Assembly (NCBI RefSeq): GCF_003480435.1
Contig: NZ_QUJB01000008.1
Coordinates: 69,300-133,299 of the forward strand
Origin: Clostridium sp. AM30-24
GTDB lineage: Bacteria; Bacillota; Clostridia; Lachnospirales; Lachnospiraceae
Length of the DNA stretch: 64,000 bases
Reading direction: 5' to 3'
Positions 42,193 through 50,598 of the stretch are shown piece after piece. The notes under the pieces are model-generated. The model made no database searches, was not told the DNA's origin, and saw only the letters and a list, made by a program, of their open reading frames with translations. Position 1 is the first letter of the stretch. Each line of letters begins with the position of its first letter. A program made the translations under genes and the position numbers.

Positions 42193-43020
42193 CTATGCAC
42201 TTTCTTTACTTCCTTTTACGTCCATTTCATCATCGTACTCTTCATCAAACTCAATAATAGAATCCAGCAGCTTTCTCGCATACACATCCGTGGTCTGTGC
42301 GATCCGGGATACCGGGATATGTTCCGTGATCCGTCCTTTATATAAGAACATGACTTCGTCGCAGAGATAGGTGACTGATGTAAGGTCGTGAGTGATAAAC
42401 ACATACGTCAGCCCCAGTTTCTCCTTCAGCTCCTTTAAGAGATCCATCACCTGTACCTGCGTGTGCGCGTCGAGGGATGAGATTGCCTCATCAAACAGGA
42501 TAAACTCAGGCTCACACGCCACGGCACGGGCGATGCAGACACGCTGAAGCTGTCCACCCGAAAGCTCATGCGGAAAACGGTCGAGAAACGTCTCATCCAG
42601 GCCGACCAGCTCCAGAAGTCTGCAGTATTCCGCGCTCCGGTCCGTTTTTTTCCCGCTCTTGCGTTCCTTCACCCGGATTCCTTCTGCCAGAATATCCCGG
42701 ATCCTGAACCGCGGGTTCGCAGATGTCGTATAGTCCTGGAATACGACGCTGAGCATGTTCTGAAGATTCTTCTTTCCATCTCTGGATGCGTACACATTTT
42801 TCCCTTCCAGCAGATATTCCCCGCTGTCCGGCTTTAACAGACCGCAGATCACCCGTCCAAGTGTCGATTTTCCACTCCCGGATTCACCTAAGATTCCAAG
42901 GCAGCTTCCTTTGGGGATCGAGAGTGACACATCAAACAGTACCTGTGTCCTGCTGACACCAAAGATCTTTTCCTGGCGCTCACTGCGAAAGCTGACGCAG
43001 ATATCTCTCATCCGGATCAT
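42193..43020 (-). CDS. dppF: Oligopeptide/dipeptide ABC transporter ATPase (DppF-like)
   Basis: A 275-residue ATPase: Walker A GESGSGKST, signature LSGGQLQRV, Walker B FILFDEAIS, with a ~20-residue acidic tail. It pairs with the ATPase encoded just upstream, whose stop it overlaps by 4 bases. Confidence 0.94.
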   Translation of the reverse strand: MIRMRDICVSFRSERQEKIFGVSRTQVLFDVSLSIPKGSCLGILGESGSGKSTLGRVICGLLKPDSGEYLLEGKNVYASRDGKKNLQNMLSVVFQDYTTSANPRFRIRDILAEGIRVKERKSGKKTDRSAEYCRLLELVGLDETFLDRFPHELSGGQLQRVCIARAVACEPEFILFDEAISSLDAHTQVQVMDLLKELKEKLGLTYVFITHDLTSVTYLCDEVMFLYKGRITEHIPVSRIAQTTDVYARKLLDSIIEFDEEYDDEMDVKGSKESA

Positions 43021-43850
43021 GCCGCACCTCCATTCTCATGTCCAATGCTTCCCCTGTATTTTTTCATGACTGCCGATCGTTTTTCCACCAGGAGTCTTGT
43101 ATACGGATCGGACGCATGATGCAGGATATGGGAAAAGCTTCCTCTGTCCGCAATCGCCCCACTGTTCATCACCACAAGCTGATCCGCGACCTTTGAGATC
43201 GCACCGAGATCGTGGGTGATAAAGATCATCGCCGTATCATGCTCTTTCTTGATCCGGACAAATTCCTCCAGGATTTCATACTGGGTGATCGAATCGATGG
43301 CAGTTGTCGGTTCATCCGCGATCAGAAGTGCCGGTTTTAATGCCATCGCAATCCCGATCATGATTCTCTGCAGCATGCCGCCGGAGAGCTGATGCGGGTA
43401 TTTCTGAAGCGCCTCCTCCGGATTACGGATCCGCATGCATTCCAGTGTCTCCAGTGACTTCTCGCGAATCTCGTTTGTGTTCCAGTCCGTGTGTGTCGCA
43501 AAGGTCTCCCCGATCTGGCTTCCGATCCGGTAAAGAGGGTCAAAACACGTCATCGGGTTCTGTAAGACGACAGCGATCTCACTTCCACGGATCTTTCTCA
43601 TGGACTCCCCACTTTCCTTTAAGAGATCCTTTTCCCCAAACCAGGCATGACCGGAGACGGAGAAATTCTTATCGAGAAGTCCCAGCATCGCCTTGATGCT
43701 CATGCTCTTTCCGCTTCCGGATTCTCCGAGGATCCCAAGGCACTCCCCTCGCTGAACCTCAAAGTTTACATGGCGGACAAGCTCTTTTTCCGGTCTGCGC
43801 GGAATTTTTAATGTTACGCACAAGTCTTCTGCCCGTATCACTGTGCTCAT
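43017..43850 (-). CDS. dppD: Oligopeptide/dipeptide ABC transporter ATPase (DppD-like)
   Basis: A 277-residue ATPase: Walker A GESGSGKSM, signature LSGGMLQRI, Walker B LLIADEPTT, H-loop ITHDLG. It starts in an ATGA overlap with the dppC-like gene. Confidence 0.94.
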   Translation of the reverse strand: MSTVIRAEDLCVTLKIPRRPEKELVRHVNFEVQRGECLGILGESGSGKSMSIKAMLGLLDKNFSVSGHAWFGEKDLLKESGESMRKIRGSEIAVVLQNPMTCFDPLYRIGSQIGETFATHTDWNTNEIREKSLETLECMRIRNPEEALQKYPHQLSGGMLQRIMIGIAMALKPALLIADEPTTAIDSITQYEILEEFVRIKKEHDTAMIFITHDLGAISKVADQLVVMNSGAIADRGSFSHILHHASDPYTRLLVEKRSAVMKKYRGSIGHENGGAA

Positions 43851-44671
43851 ACATTCACCTCCTTCGGATCAAGAACATCCCGCAGTGCGTCTCCCATCAG
43901 GTTAAAGGCAGATACCAGGATCACGATCGCGACACCAGGAACGATCATCTGGGTGGGGTTGCTTGTGAGGACATTTTTTGCCTCATTTAACATCGCTCCC
44001 CATTCCGGTGTCGGTGCCTGTACACCGAGTCCCAGGAATGAAAGCGTAGAAATATTGATGATCGCCCAGCCCACATCAAGTGACGCGAGAACCGCAAGAT
44101 CCGCCGCAATAGACGGCACCAGATGACGGAACAGGATGAACCTTTCCGGAGTTCCCACGCATCTGGAAAACTGGACGAAATTGCGGTCTCTGTGCTGCAT
44201 GACTCCCGTCCGGATCATTCGTGCATACCAGGCCCATTTAATGAACACATTTGCAAGGATCACATTCTGGACATTGATGCCGAGAAGCGCCACCACCGCG
44301 AACACCATGATCTGGCTCGGAAAGGAAAGCATGACGTCGACCGTCCGCATGATGATCTCCTCCGGGATCCCGCGGAAATATCCCGCCAAAAGTCCCATAA
44401 GAGCCCCAAGGCCAATGGTTCCAAGCATTGTCAGGACCGCCAGCCCCAGTGTCGGGCGGATCCCATAGATCATTCGCGAAAGAATGCAGCGACCGAGGTT
44501 ATCTGTTCCTAGCGGATATTCAGCCGAAAATCCGGCAAATTTGTTTAGAATGTCCGTCTCATACGGATCATTCGGTGCAATAAACGGCGCGAATATCCCC
44601 ACAAGCGCTGTGAAGAGAACGATCGCCACAGTGAACATTGCAGTCCTGTTATGTAAAAAGCGCTGAAGCAT
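43847..44671 (-). CDS. dppC: Oligopeptide/dipeptide ABC transporter permease (DppC-like)
   Basis: A 274-residue inner permease with about six membrane helices and the coupling segment MRTVDVMLSFPSQIM. Its start overlaps the dppB-like stop by one base (TAATG). Confidence 0.94.
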   Translation of the reverse strand: MLQRFLHNRTAMFTVAIVLFTALVGIFAPFIAPNDPYETDILNKFAGFSAEYPLGTDNLGRCILSRMIYGIRPTLGLAVLTMLGTIGLGALMGLLAGYFRGIPEEIIMRTVDVMLSFPSQIMVFAVVALLGINVQNVILANVFIKWAWYARMIRTGVMQHRDRNFVQFSRCVGTPERFILFRHLVPSIAADLAVLASLDVGWAIINISTLSFLGLGVQAPTPEWGAMLNEAKNVLTSNPTQMIVPGVAIVILVSAFNLMGDALRDVLDPKEVNV

Positions 44672-45612
44672 TAATGTTCCTCCCTTCTCATACGCGGGTC
44701 TGACACAGTCTGTAAGATATCAAATAGCAGGTTGAATACGACAAACAGCACTCCGATCAGAAGTACATATGTCTGGATCACCGGATAATCCCGGTTAAAG
44801 ATCGCGCTGATACAGAGTGTTCCAAGTCCCGGCCACGCAAATACATTCTCGACAACGATCGTTCCGGAGATCAGCTGCGGAATACTCATTCCCACCGCGA
44901 CGATACATGTATGCATGGAATTTTTCAAAATATGTTTTATAAGGATCAGCTTCTGGGGAAGTCCCCTGACATTCGCGTAAAGGACATAATCCTGCTTCAT
45001 ATTTTCCAGCATGTTATTGCGGATCAGACGGATATACGTTGAAATATAGCTGAGTGATACCGTAAAGGCAGGCAGGATCAGGTGTTTCCATGTCCCGTTT
45101 TCACTTGTCGGAAGCAGGTCCAGCTTGATGGATACAAGCCACATGAGAAGAAGACCCACCCAGTATGCCGGCATCGCCGTGGTCATAAAAACGATAGCTC
45201 TCATGATCTTATCGAACCATCCATCTTTATAGACGGCGCAGAGAAAGCCGATCGGCAGACTTAAAAGAATCACCATCACAAAGGAAACACCCGCCAGCTG
45301 GAGTGTCGCAGGCATGCATCTTGCCAGTTCACCCGCCACAGTTCTTTTCGGATTTACATAACTGATTCCAAAATCTCCCTGCAGGCAATCCGCAAGCCAG
45401 GAAAAATACCGCACAAGATATGGCTTATCAAGTCCTAATTCCGCACGGACTTCCGCGATAGCCTCTTCTGTTATGATCGGCACCTGACGGACACGCAGCG
45501 CTACCTCCGCCGGATCTGACGGGATCAGGTTGATAAATACAAAGCATACAAATGAAATCACGATCAGAAGCGGGATCGCTGAAAGGACTCGCTTAATGAC
45601 GTATTGTTTCAT
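44671..45612 (-). CDS. dppB: Oligopeptide/dipeptide ABC transporter permease (DppB-like)
   Basis: A 313-residue permease with the family N-terminus MKQYVIKRVLSAIPLLIVIS and the coupling loop near LENMKQDYVLYANVRGLP. AAGGAG precedes ATG 45612. It is separated from the binding-protein gene by 216 bases that hold the folded repeat, unlike the tightly packed genes that follow. Confidence 0.94.
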   Translation of the reverse strand: MKQYVIKRVLSAIPLLIVISFVCFVFINLIPSDPAEVALRVRQVPIITEEAIAEVRAELGLDKPYLVRYFSWLADCLQGDFGISYVNPKRTVAGELARCMPATLQLAGVSFVMVILLSLPIGFLCAVYKDGWFDKIMRAIVFMTTAMPAYWVGLLLMWLVSIKLDLLPTSENGTWKHLILPAFTVSLSYISTYIRLIRNNMLENMKQDYVLYANVRGLPQKLILIKHILKNSMHTCIVAVGMSIPQLISGTIVVENVFAWPGLGTLCISAIFNRDYPVIQTYVLLIGVLFVVFNLLFDILQTVSDPRMRREEH

Positions 45613-45705
45613 GAAATGAAAATCTCCTTTCCTTTTTTGAACATCAAAAAAACTCCAGATATATGCACAACAAGCCGCCCGGGGGGACGGCCTGTCAGAT
45701 CGGGC

Positions 45706-45732
45706 TTTATCTCAGTCTCCGACTGAGATAAA
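45706..45732. other. Perfect 12-bp hairpin in the dppA-dppB gap
   Basis: TTTATCTCAGTC (45706-45717) and GACTGAGATAAA (45721-45732) flank three bases. It overlaps the edge of repeat copy 2 and is absent from copy 1. Confidence 0.7.
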
Positions 45733-45826
45733 CGCTCCGCGAGGATGCGCAGTGATTCTGTAAAGAATATGTCAGCTTGCGCTGACCAGAATCACGCGCA
45801 AAGTCTCACGGACGTTCGACTTGAAT
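45726..45826 (+). repeat. Dispersed folded intergenic repeat, copy 2
   Basis: Near-identical to 5332-5431 with one inserted base and a few substitutions, several of which keep the pairing (the inner hairpin is a perfect GTCAGC/GCTGAC here). It ends 2 bases before the dppA stop codon on the opposite strand, so it is transcribed as the dppA-dppB intercistronic region. Confidence 0.85.
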
Positions 45827-45828
45827 TT

Positions 45829-47460
45829 TTACTCAAAATAGAAATCCGCAAACGGAACCTCATACTGAGTCTGTGTGAAATGGAATCCCTGAAGGTCTGA
45901 GCGGTAGATCGCCTTGTTGCACTCGTAAGTGAGCGGAATGTATACCGCATCCTCATGAAGTCTTGTCAGAACGAATGTATAGAGTTCCTGACGTTTTGTC
46001 TCATCGGTGGACACAAGAATATCTGTGATCGCCTGGTCGATATCTGCCTTGTCCTCAAGACCGAGCTGTGCGGCATAGTCACCGTAAACCGGCGCGCGCA
46101 TAGCCGCAAGGGAAGACTGCGGGTCATACGGCGTACCCCAGCAGATATTGAATACCATGTCAAAGTTTCCTGCCTTCATGTTATCGCGGTAGGACTGTTC
46201 TTCCTCCCCGTGTATGTTTAAGGCGATTCCGATCTTCTGATATTCGCTCTGAAGATACTCGGCGATCGCCTTCTCAGTCACGCTGTCGCTGTTGTAAAGA
46301 AGATCAATATTTAACTTCTGACCATCTTTTTCACGGATCTTATCAGATCCAACGACCCATCCGGCCTCATCTAACATACTCTGTGCAAGCTCCACATCAT
46401 ATGCATATGGCTCAAGGTCGATATCGCAGTATGGAACTGTCTTCGCGAACAGAGTGTCTGCCGGCTGCTCAAGACCGTAGAAGATACCCTCAGAAATCGT
46501 CTGCTTATTCGTCGCATGCTGGAGCGCCTGGCGGACTTCCTTATCCGCAAGGACATCTCTCGTCGTATTTAAGACGATCTGACGGGTGGATGTCGGGTCA
46601 GACAGGGAGACTGTGAATTTATCGTTTCCTGTATACTGGTTGATAGCGTCTGCGTCGATCATGTTCTTTCCGAAGATCATGTCGATCTCGCCCTTTTCCA
46701 GCGCAAGGATTCTTGTCTGGTTATCCGGGATCACTTTAACCGTGATCTTTTTGATCTTCGGCTGTTCTCCCCAGTAATTTTCGTTTGCCTCAAATACAGC
46801 ATATTCATCTGTCACGAAGTCAGTCAGGACATATGGACCGGTACCGATATATGCATTCACGCCGTCCTTTGTGCTTCCGTCCTTCATCGCCTTCGGAGAG
46901 ATCATGGCGAACGGTCTTGTAACACCAAGCTCTGTTAAAAGCGGGTAGTACGGCTCGGATAATTCGATCACAAATGTCTTATCATCCGGTGCAGAAACAC
47001 CGACGAGAAGATTCATCATCTCCAGCCATGTATGGCGGTCTTTGTTTTCAATGATCGCATCAAAATTTGCCTTGATCGCGTTCGCATCGCACACTTCTCC
47101 ATCTGAGAATTTCACTCCGTCACGGATGTGGAAGGTGTATATCTTTCCATCTTCACTGATATCCCAGGATTCTGCAAGGCAGCCCTCATATCCATCCGCT
47201 GTGATATTGACAAGCGTCTCATACAGCATCTCCTGTGCATACATTTCTCCCGCATAAAGATGCGGATTTAAATCGCGGATATCGCGGTAATTAACGAATA
47301 CAAGTTCTTCTTTCTTCTCTGAATTTCCGATTTCTGCCGCTGCACCCGTCTCTGTCCCGGACGCTTCTGCTGCTTTTTCCGTAGTTCCTGCTCCGCCGCA
47401 TCCTGCAAGGGATACTGCCATAAGTCCTGCAAGGCACAGGCTGATTGCTCTCTTTTTCAT
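45829..47460 (-). CDS. dppA: Peptide-type ABC transporter substrate-binding lipoprotein
   Basis: A 543-residue SBP family 5 (DppA/OppA/NikA-like) extracellular binding protein. Signal peptide with lipobox LAGC (Cys21), then a low-complexity spacer; the fold is marked by YETLVNITADGYEGCLAESW and NPHLYAGEMYAQE near the start. ATG 47460 has GGAGG 5 bases upstream; the frame opens 17 codons earlier. Operon partner of the permeases and of a desuccinylase-like enzyme, so the ligand may be an N-acyl amino acid or acylated peptide rather than a plain peptide. Confidence 0.94.
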   Translation of the reverse strand: MKKRAISLCLAGLMAVSLAGCGGAGTTEKAAEASGTETGAAAEIGNSEKKEELVFVNYRDIRDLNPHLYAGEMYAQEMLYETLVNITADGYEGCLAESWDISEDGKIYTFHIRDGVKFSDGEVCDANAIKANFDAIIENKDRHTWLEMMNLLVGVSAPDDKTFVIELSEPYYPLLTELGVTRPFAMISPKAMKDGSTKDGVNAYIGTGPYVLTDFVTDEYAVFEANENYWGEQPKIKKITVKVIPDNQTRILALEKGEIDMIFGKNMIDADAINQYTGNDKFTVSLSDPTSTRQIVLNTTRDVLADKEVRQALQHATNKQTISEGIFYGLEQPADTLFAKTVPYCDIDLEPYAYDVELAQSMLDEAGWVVGSDKIREKDGQKLNIDLLYNSDSVTEKAIAEYLQSEYQKIGIALNIHGEEEQSYRDNMKAGNFDMVFNICWGTPYDPQSSLAAMRAPVYGDYAAQLGLEDKADIDQAITDILVSTDETKRQELYTFVLTRLHEDAVYIPLTYECNKAIYRSDLQGFHFTQTQYEVPFADFYFE

Positions 47461-47559
47461 AATGTCCTCCTGAATTAAGTATCTGTCTGTATCTGTTCCT
47501 GTTTTTATCATTGCCAGGAATCTCTGTGTCTGCTTATCGCAGGAAATACTATATCATAG

Positions 47560-47577
47560 TTAGTCTAAACTTACTAA
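47560..47577. promoter_or_regulatory. Dyad upstream of dppA, candidate LysR site
   Basis: TTAGT (47560-47564) and ACTAA (47573-47577) are inverted half-sites about 100 bases before the dppA start. The half-site GTTAG/CTAAC also makes up the dyad at 48727-48742 in front of the LysR gene. The rest of the 47461-47761 gap shows nothing recognisable. Confidence 0.5.
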
Positions 47578-47761
47578 TGCCGATTCAGGGAGAGCCGGTT
47601 ATAACAAAAGCGTATAGCAGAAGTAAAAGAGTCCGATTGGATTCATGTTTTATCTGTCATCTATACGCTTTTCATATATTTCTGATGATCCTGCAGTTTT
47701 CCGTTCCTGAACAGGCAGATTGTACGCAGCAGTCTCTTTCTGCCGGATTCTTCCATCTGCT

Positions 47762-48667
47762 CTATAAATATGCCGTCAGACGTTCCAAATACTGTTCCGC
47801 TTCCGGCGACAGGGATGCATTTTCCGCTGTCACATATCCAAATGCCAGAAACGGTTCGCACGTTTCGATCTTCAATGCTTTGATCCCATATTTCTGATAT
47901 CCGCCCGGCACGATATCGATCCCAAGACAGCAGACATCCGAGTGCAGGAGCAGGTTGTTGATCATATAATCACTGTTTGTATAAAACCTGTCATTCATAT
48001 GCTGTTCCGAGACAAATGCGCCGACACTGATCCGCTCGATATGATGTTCCATCGCGAAAAAGTCCTCTGTCTCCGTCACAAATTTCATCCCTTTCAATTC
48101 AGAAAATCGAATAGATTCCCGGTTATACAGCGGATGATTTTCCCCAACATAAACACAGATCCCGCGGAGCGCCAGCTTGTGAAATTCCAGTTTTTTATGC
48201 CACATGATATGCTGAAAACATGGCATCTGTGCTTCCGCAAAATACACGATCCCAAGTTCAGAAATCCTCGACGCCACATTGTCCGTGATCTCCTCCACGG
48301 TTCCTTCCCGGTATTCGTATTTCAACTGTTCTCCGCAGTTTTGATACAGCTGCACCATAAGCTTTGTGAGTAATCCGCTCCTGTATCCGGATACGGAAAA
48401 TCTTCGCCCGTTTGGACGTTCCGACATGGAACGGATGACATTGGAATGTTTTAAAATGCTCATGGCATGACCATAGAGTTCTTCCCCCTGCTGTGTCATT
48501 CTGATCCCTTTGTTGCTTCGCTCCAGCAATGTAACATGCAGTTCTTTTTCCAGGCTGTTTAAAACCCGGCTTACATTCGGCTGTGTTGTATATAACTTTT
48601 CCGCTGCCCGGTTCAGACTTCCGTATTCCACCGCTGCCGCAAAGTATTCCAGCTGTTTGATCTCCAT
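47762..48667 (-). CDS. LysR-family transcriptional regulator
   Basis: A 301-residue LysR protein with the usual winged helix-turn-helix (MEIKQLEYFAAAVEYGSLNRAAEKLYTTQPNVSR) and effector domain. It lies directly upstream of dppA on the same strand, and its own promoter contains a perfect dyad (48727-48742). Probable regulator of the dpp-desuccinylase operon and of itself. Effector unknown. Confidence 0.93.
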   Translation of the reverse strand: MEIKQLEYFAAAVEYGSLNRAAEKLYTTQPNVSRVLNSLEKELHVTLLERSNKGIRMTQQGEELYGHAMSILKHSNVIRSMSERPNGRRFSVSGYRSGLLTKLMVQLYQNCGEQLKYEYREGTVEEITDNVASRISELGIVYFAEAQMPCFQHIMWHKKLEFHKLALRGICVYVGENHPLYNRESIRFSELKGMKFVTETEDFFAMEHHIERISVGAFVSEQHMNDRFYTNSDYMINNLLLHSDVCCLGIDIVPGGYQKYGIKALKIETCEPFLAFGYVTAENASLSPEAEQYLERLTAYL

Positions 48668-48724
48668 TTATATTTATTCTCCCTTTTCATTTTCCGAAAC
48701 TATGACGAAAGCCATCTGCGCGTT

Positions 48725-48753
48725 ATGTTAGCATAGGCTAACTATTCTGGCAA
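48725..48753 (-). promoter_or_regulatory. LysR gene promoter with internal operator
   Basis: Minus-strand TTGCCA (48748-48753), 17-base spacer, TAACAT (48725-48730). The perfect dyad GTTAGC-ATAG-GCTAAC (48727-48742) lies across the spacer and -10, an arrangement expected for autorepression. Confidence 0.6.
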
Positions 48754-48800
48754 GCATTTTCTTCCGTACTTCCGGGAAAATGTTTTCCGTAAAGATTCTC

Positions 48801-48828
48801 TTGTCAATTCAGGGGATTCTGATAAAAT
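48801..48828 (+). promoter_or_regulatory. Probable promoter of the RelA/SpoT-domain gene
   Basis: TTGTCA (48801-48806), 16-base spacer, TAAAAT (48823-48828). Confidence 0.55.
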
Positions 48829-48874
48829 AAATCATAATATTACCGTATGACCATACCACAGAGGAGTGACATCC

Positions 48875-49864
48875 ATGGTTACATTAAATGATTACCTGTA
48901 TTCCGGCGATACGATGTTCCGGATCCTGAAAAATTACAGCCACGACCTCAAAGAAGAGGCAAAAAAGACAAACAACGAGATCGACCTGATCCACGCGAAC
49001 TTCCTGATCCAGATCCGGGAGCTTCTTGAACACAATGATTTCCTTACCGCCCAGTCCCAGAAGATCCGGGAATTTTATATCCATATGGCGACGGAATATC
49101 CGCTTCTCGCCTTCAACTTTAAGGGCCGGATCAAGTCCCTGATCCGCTCGGAGGCAAAATTTAACGGGTATATCGTCGAGTATATCTACGACTGCTATAT
49201 GGAGAAAAAGACATACCCGTCCATCTCAGATCTCAAGCAGCGCCTGAGCTGTTTCCGTGACCTGATCGCCTATCGGATCGTGATCTCCCTGCCGAAATAC
49301 TATCTGAAACCGGATGAATCGCAGGAAGAAGCAGACTTAAAATATCTCTACCAGATCGCCAACGAGCTTCCGGGATTCTTAGAGGAACGCGGATTTACGG
49401 CGGAACCGGCGAACGGCATTAAGGAAAGCACTTCTCCTCTTCTTAATGATGCGGTGAAACCGTATTACCGGGATTATGTCTGCGGAAACACGTCCGACGA
49501 CTACCAGTCACTCCACATCACCTTTTACGACAACAGCTCCCGCAGCTACATGGAAGTCCAACTGCGCACCAAGCACATGGACGACATCGCCGAGATCGGA
49601 GTTGCCAACCACTTGAGCTATGAGAAACGTCAGGAAGGCGAACGTGCAAGACGTGATGAGATCCCGGAGGGAGAATGCGTCTATTTTGACGAAGCCTACG
49701 AGCGCTGCCGACGCCTTGTCGATCTGGACCTCGCATCCCTCGATGTCAACATGTTCTCCGCCATCAACAATGATCTCGTAAACGATGGCTGCGGCCTCTA
49801 CCGCGGCCGCTTGATCCTGCCGTATGAGCATCTGTCGAGACATCAGAATGAGCTGGTGGACTGA
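48875..49864 (+). CDS. RelA/SpoT-domain protein, stand-alone alarmone-synthetase-like
   Basis: A 329-residue protein with a central RelA/SpoT nucleotidyltransferase domain: FNFKGRIKSLIRSEAKFNG, CFRDLIAYRIVIS, the G-loop-like DYQSLHITFYD with its Tyr, and EVQLRTKHMDDIAEIGVANHLSYE. There is no HD hydrolase, TGS or ACT domain. It is larger than typical RelQ/RelP proteins, with an extended N-terminal helical part and an insert (residues ~150-205). ATG 48875 follows GAGGAG. Pyrophosphokinase activity is likely but untested; other transferase chemistry is possible. Confidence 0.85.
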   Translation: MVTLNDYLYSGDTMFRILKNYSHDLKEEAKKTNNEIDLIHANFLIQIRELLEHNDFLTAQSQKIREFYIHMATEYPLLAFNFKGRIKSLIRSEAKFNGYIVEYIYDCYMEKKTYPSISDLKQRLSCFRDLIAYRIVISLPKYYLKPDESQEEADLKYLYQIANELPGFLEERGFTAEPANGIKESTSPLLNDAVKPYYRDYVCGNTSDDYQSLHITFYDNSSRSYMEVQLRTKHMDDIAEIGVANHLSYEKRQEGERARRDEIPEGECVYFDEAYERCRRLVDLDLASLDVNMFSAINNDLVNDGCGLYRGRLILPYEHLSRHQNELVD

Positions 49865-49910
49865 TCTCTTCGTATTTGAATTGTTTCTATACTCCTGTGG
49901 GAGTACATGA

Positions 49911-49944
49911 AGATCCTGTCTCTTTTATTGGGCAGGATCTTTTT
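49911..49944 (+). terminator. Terminator of the RelA/SpoT-domain gene
   Basis: AGATCCTG (49911-49918) pairs with CAGGATCT (49933-49940), followed by TTTT. Confidence 0.8.
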
Positions 49945-49979
49945 CGTTGTTTGCCGATATTTCACTTTCTGAACTATCC

Positions 49980-50008
49980 TTGACTTTCCATTTCCCCCAT
50001 CGTAATAT
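49980..50008 (+). promoter_or_regulatory. Promoter of the marR-MATE pair
   Basis: TTGACT (49980-49985), 17-base spacer, TAATAT (50003-50008). Confidence 0.75.
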
Positions 50009-50055
50009 ATTTAGGTTCCGAAGTAATGTTGTGATATACAGGAAAGGAGCTCCCC

Positions 50056-50499
50056 ATGGACATCGGAAAAATCATCAACCATCTTTCCAGCCGCCTCAAA
50101 TCCCGCTCCCAGGTCGTCCACACCAGTCTTGGAATCGGAAACGCGCAGGGAAAGATCTTAAATTTTATTCTTGTGGAATCCACACTGCATCCGGTCTACC
50201 AGAAAGATATCGAGCGGGAATTTTCCCTCCGCCCGTCGACCGTCACGGAGATGTTAAAGTCACTGGAATCCCGAGACCTCATCGTCCGGATCCCGGATGA
50301 GAACGACGGGCGCTTCAAACGGATCGCATTTACAGAAAAAGCCGCCGCCGTGAAGGACGCCTTAAATCAGGAGATCCATGAGACGGAGGCACTTCTTTTA
50401 CGGGGGATTTCCGAACAGGAATTGATGGAATTTACACGAATAACAGAAAAAATGCTGCAAAATCTTGACTCTGAAGAGAAATCGTCCTCCCCACAATAA
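50056..50499 (+). CDS. MarR-family transcriptional regulator
   Basis: A 147-residue MarR protein with the winged-helix core YQKDIEREFSLRPSTVTEMLKSLESRDLI and the wing DENDGRFKRIAFTEKA. AAAGGAG precedes ATG 50056. It lies 100 bases before a MATE exporter on the same strand, so it is probably the ligand-responsive repressor of that pump and of itself. Confidence 0.94.
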   Translation: MDIGKIINHLSSRLKSRSQVVHTSLGIGNAQGKILNFILVESTLHPVYQKDIEREFSLRPSTVTEMLKSLESRDLIVRIPDENDGRFKRIAFTEKAAAVKDALNQEIHETEALLLRGISEQELMEFTRITEKMLQNLDSEEKSSSPQ

Positions 50500-50598
50500 T
50501 ACTCCAGTGCTCCAGAAACCCAACTGAGTCCGATTATTTATACCGCACCGGTTGGAAGCGCTTTTAAAATACAATTTCTAAGAGGAGAAACAATCATC

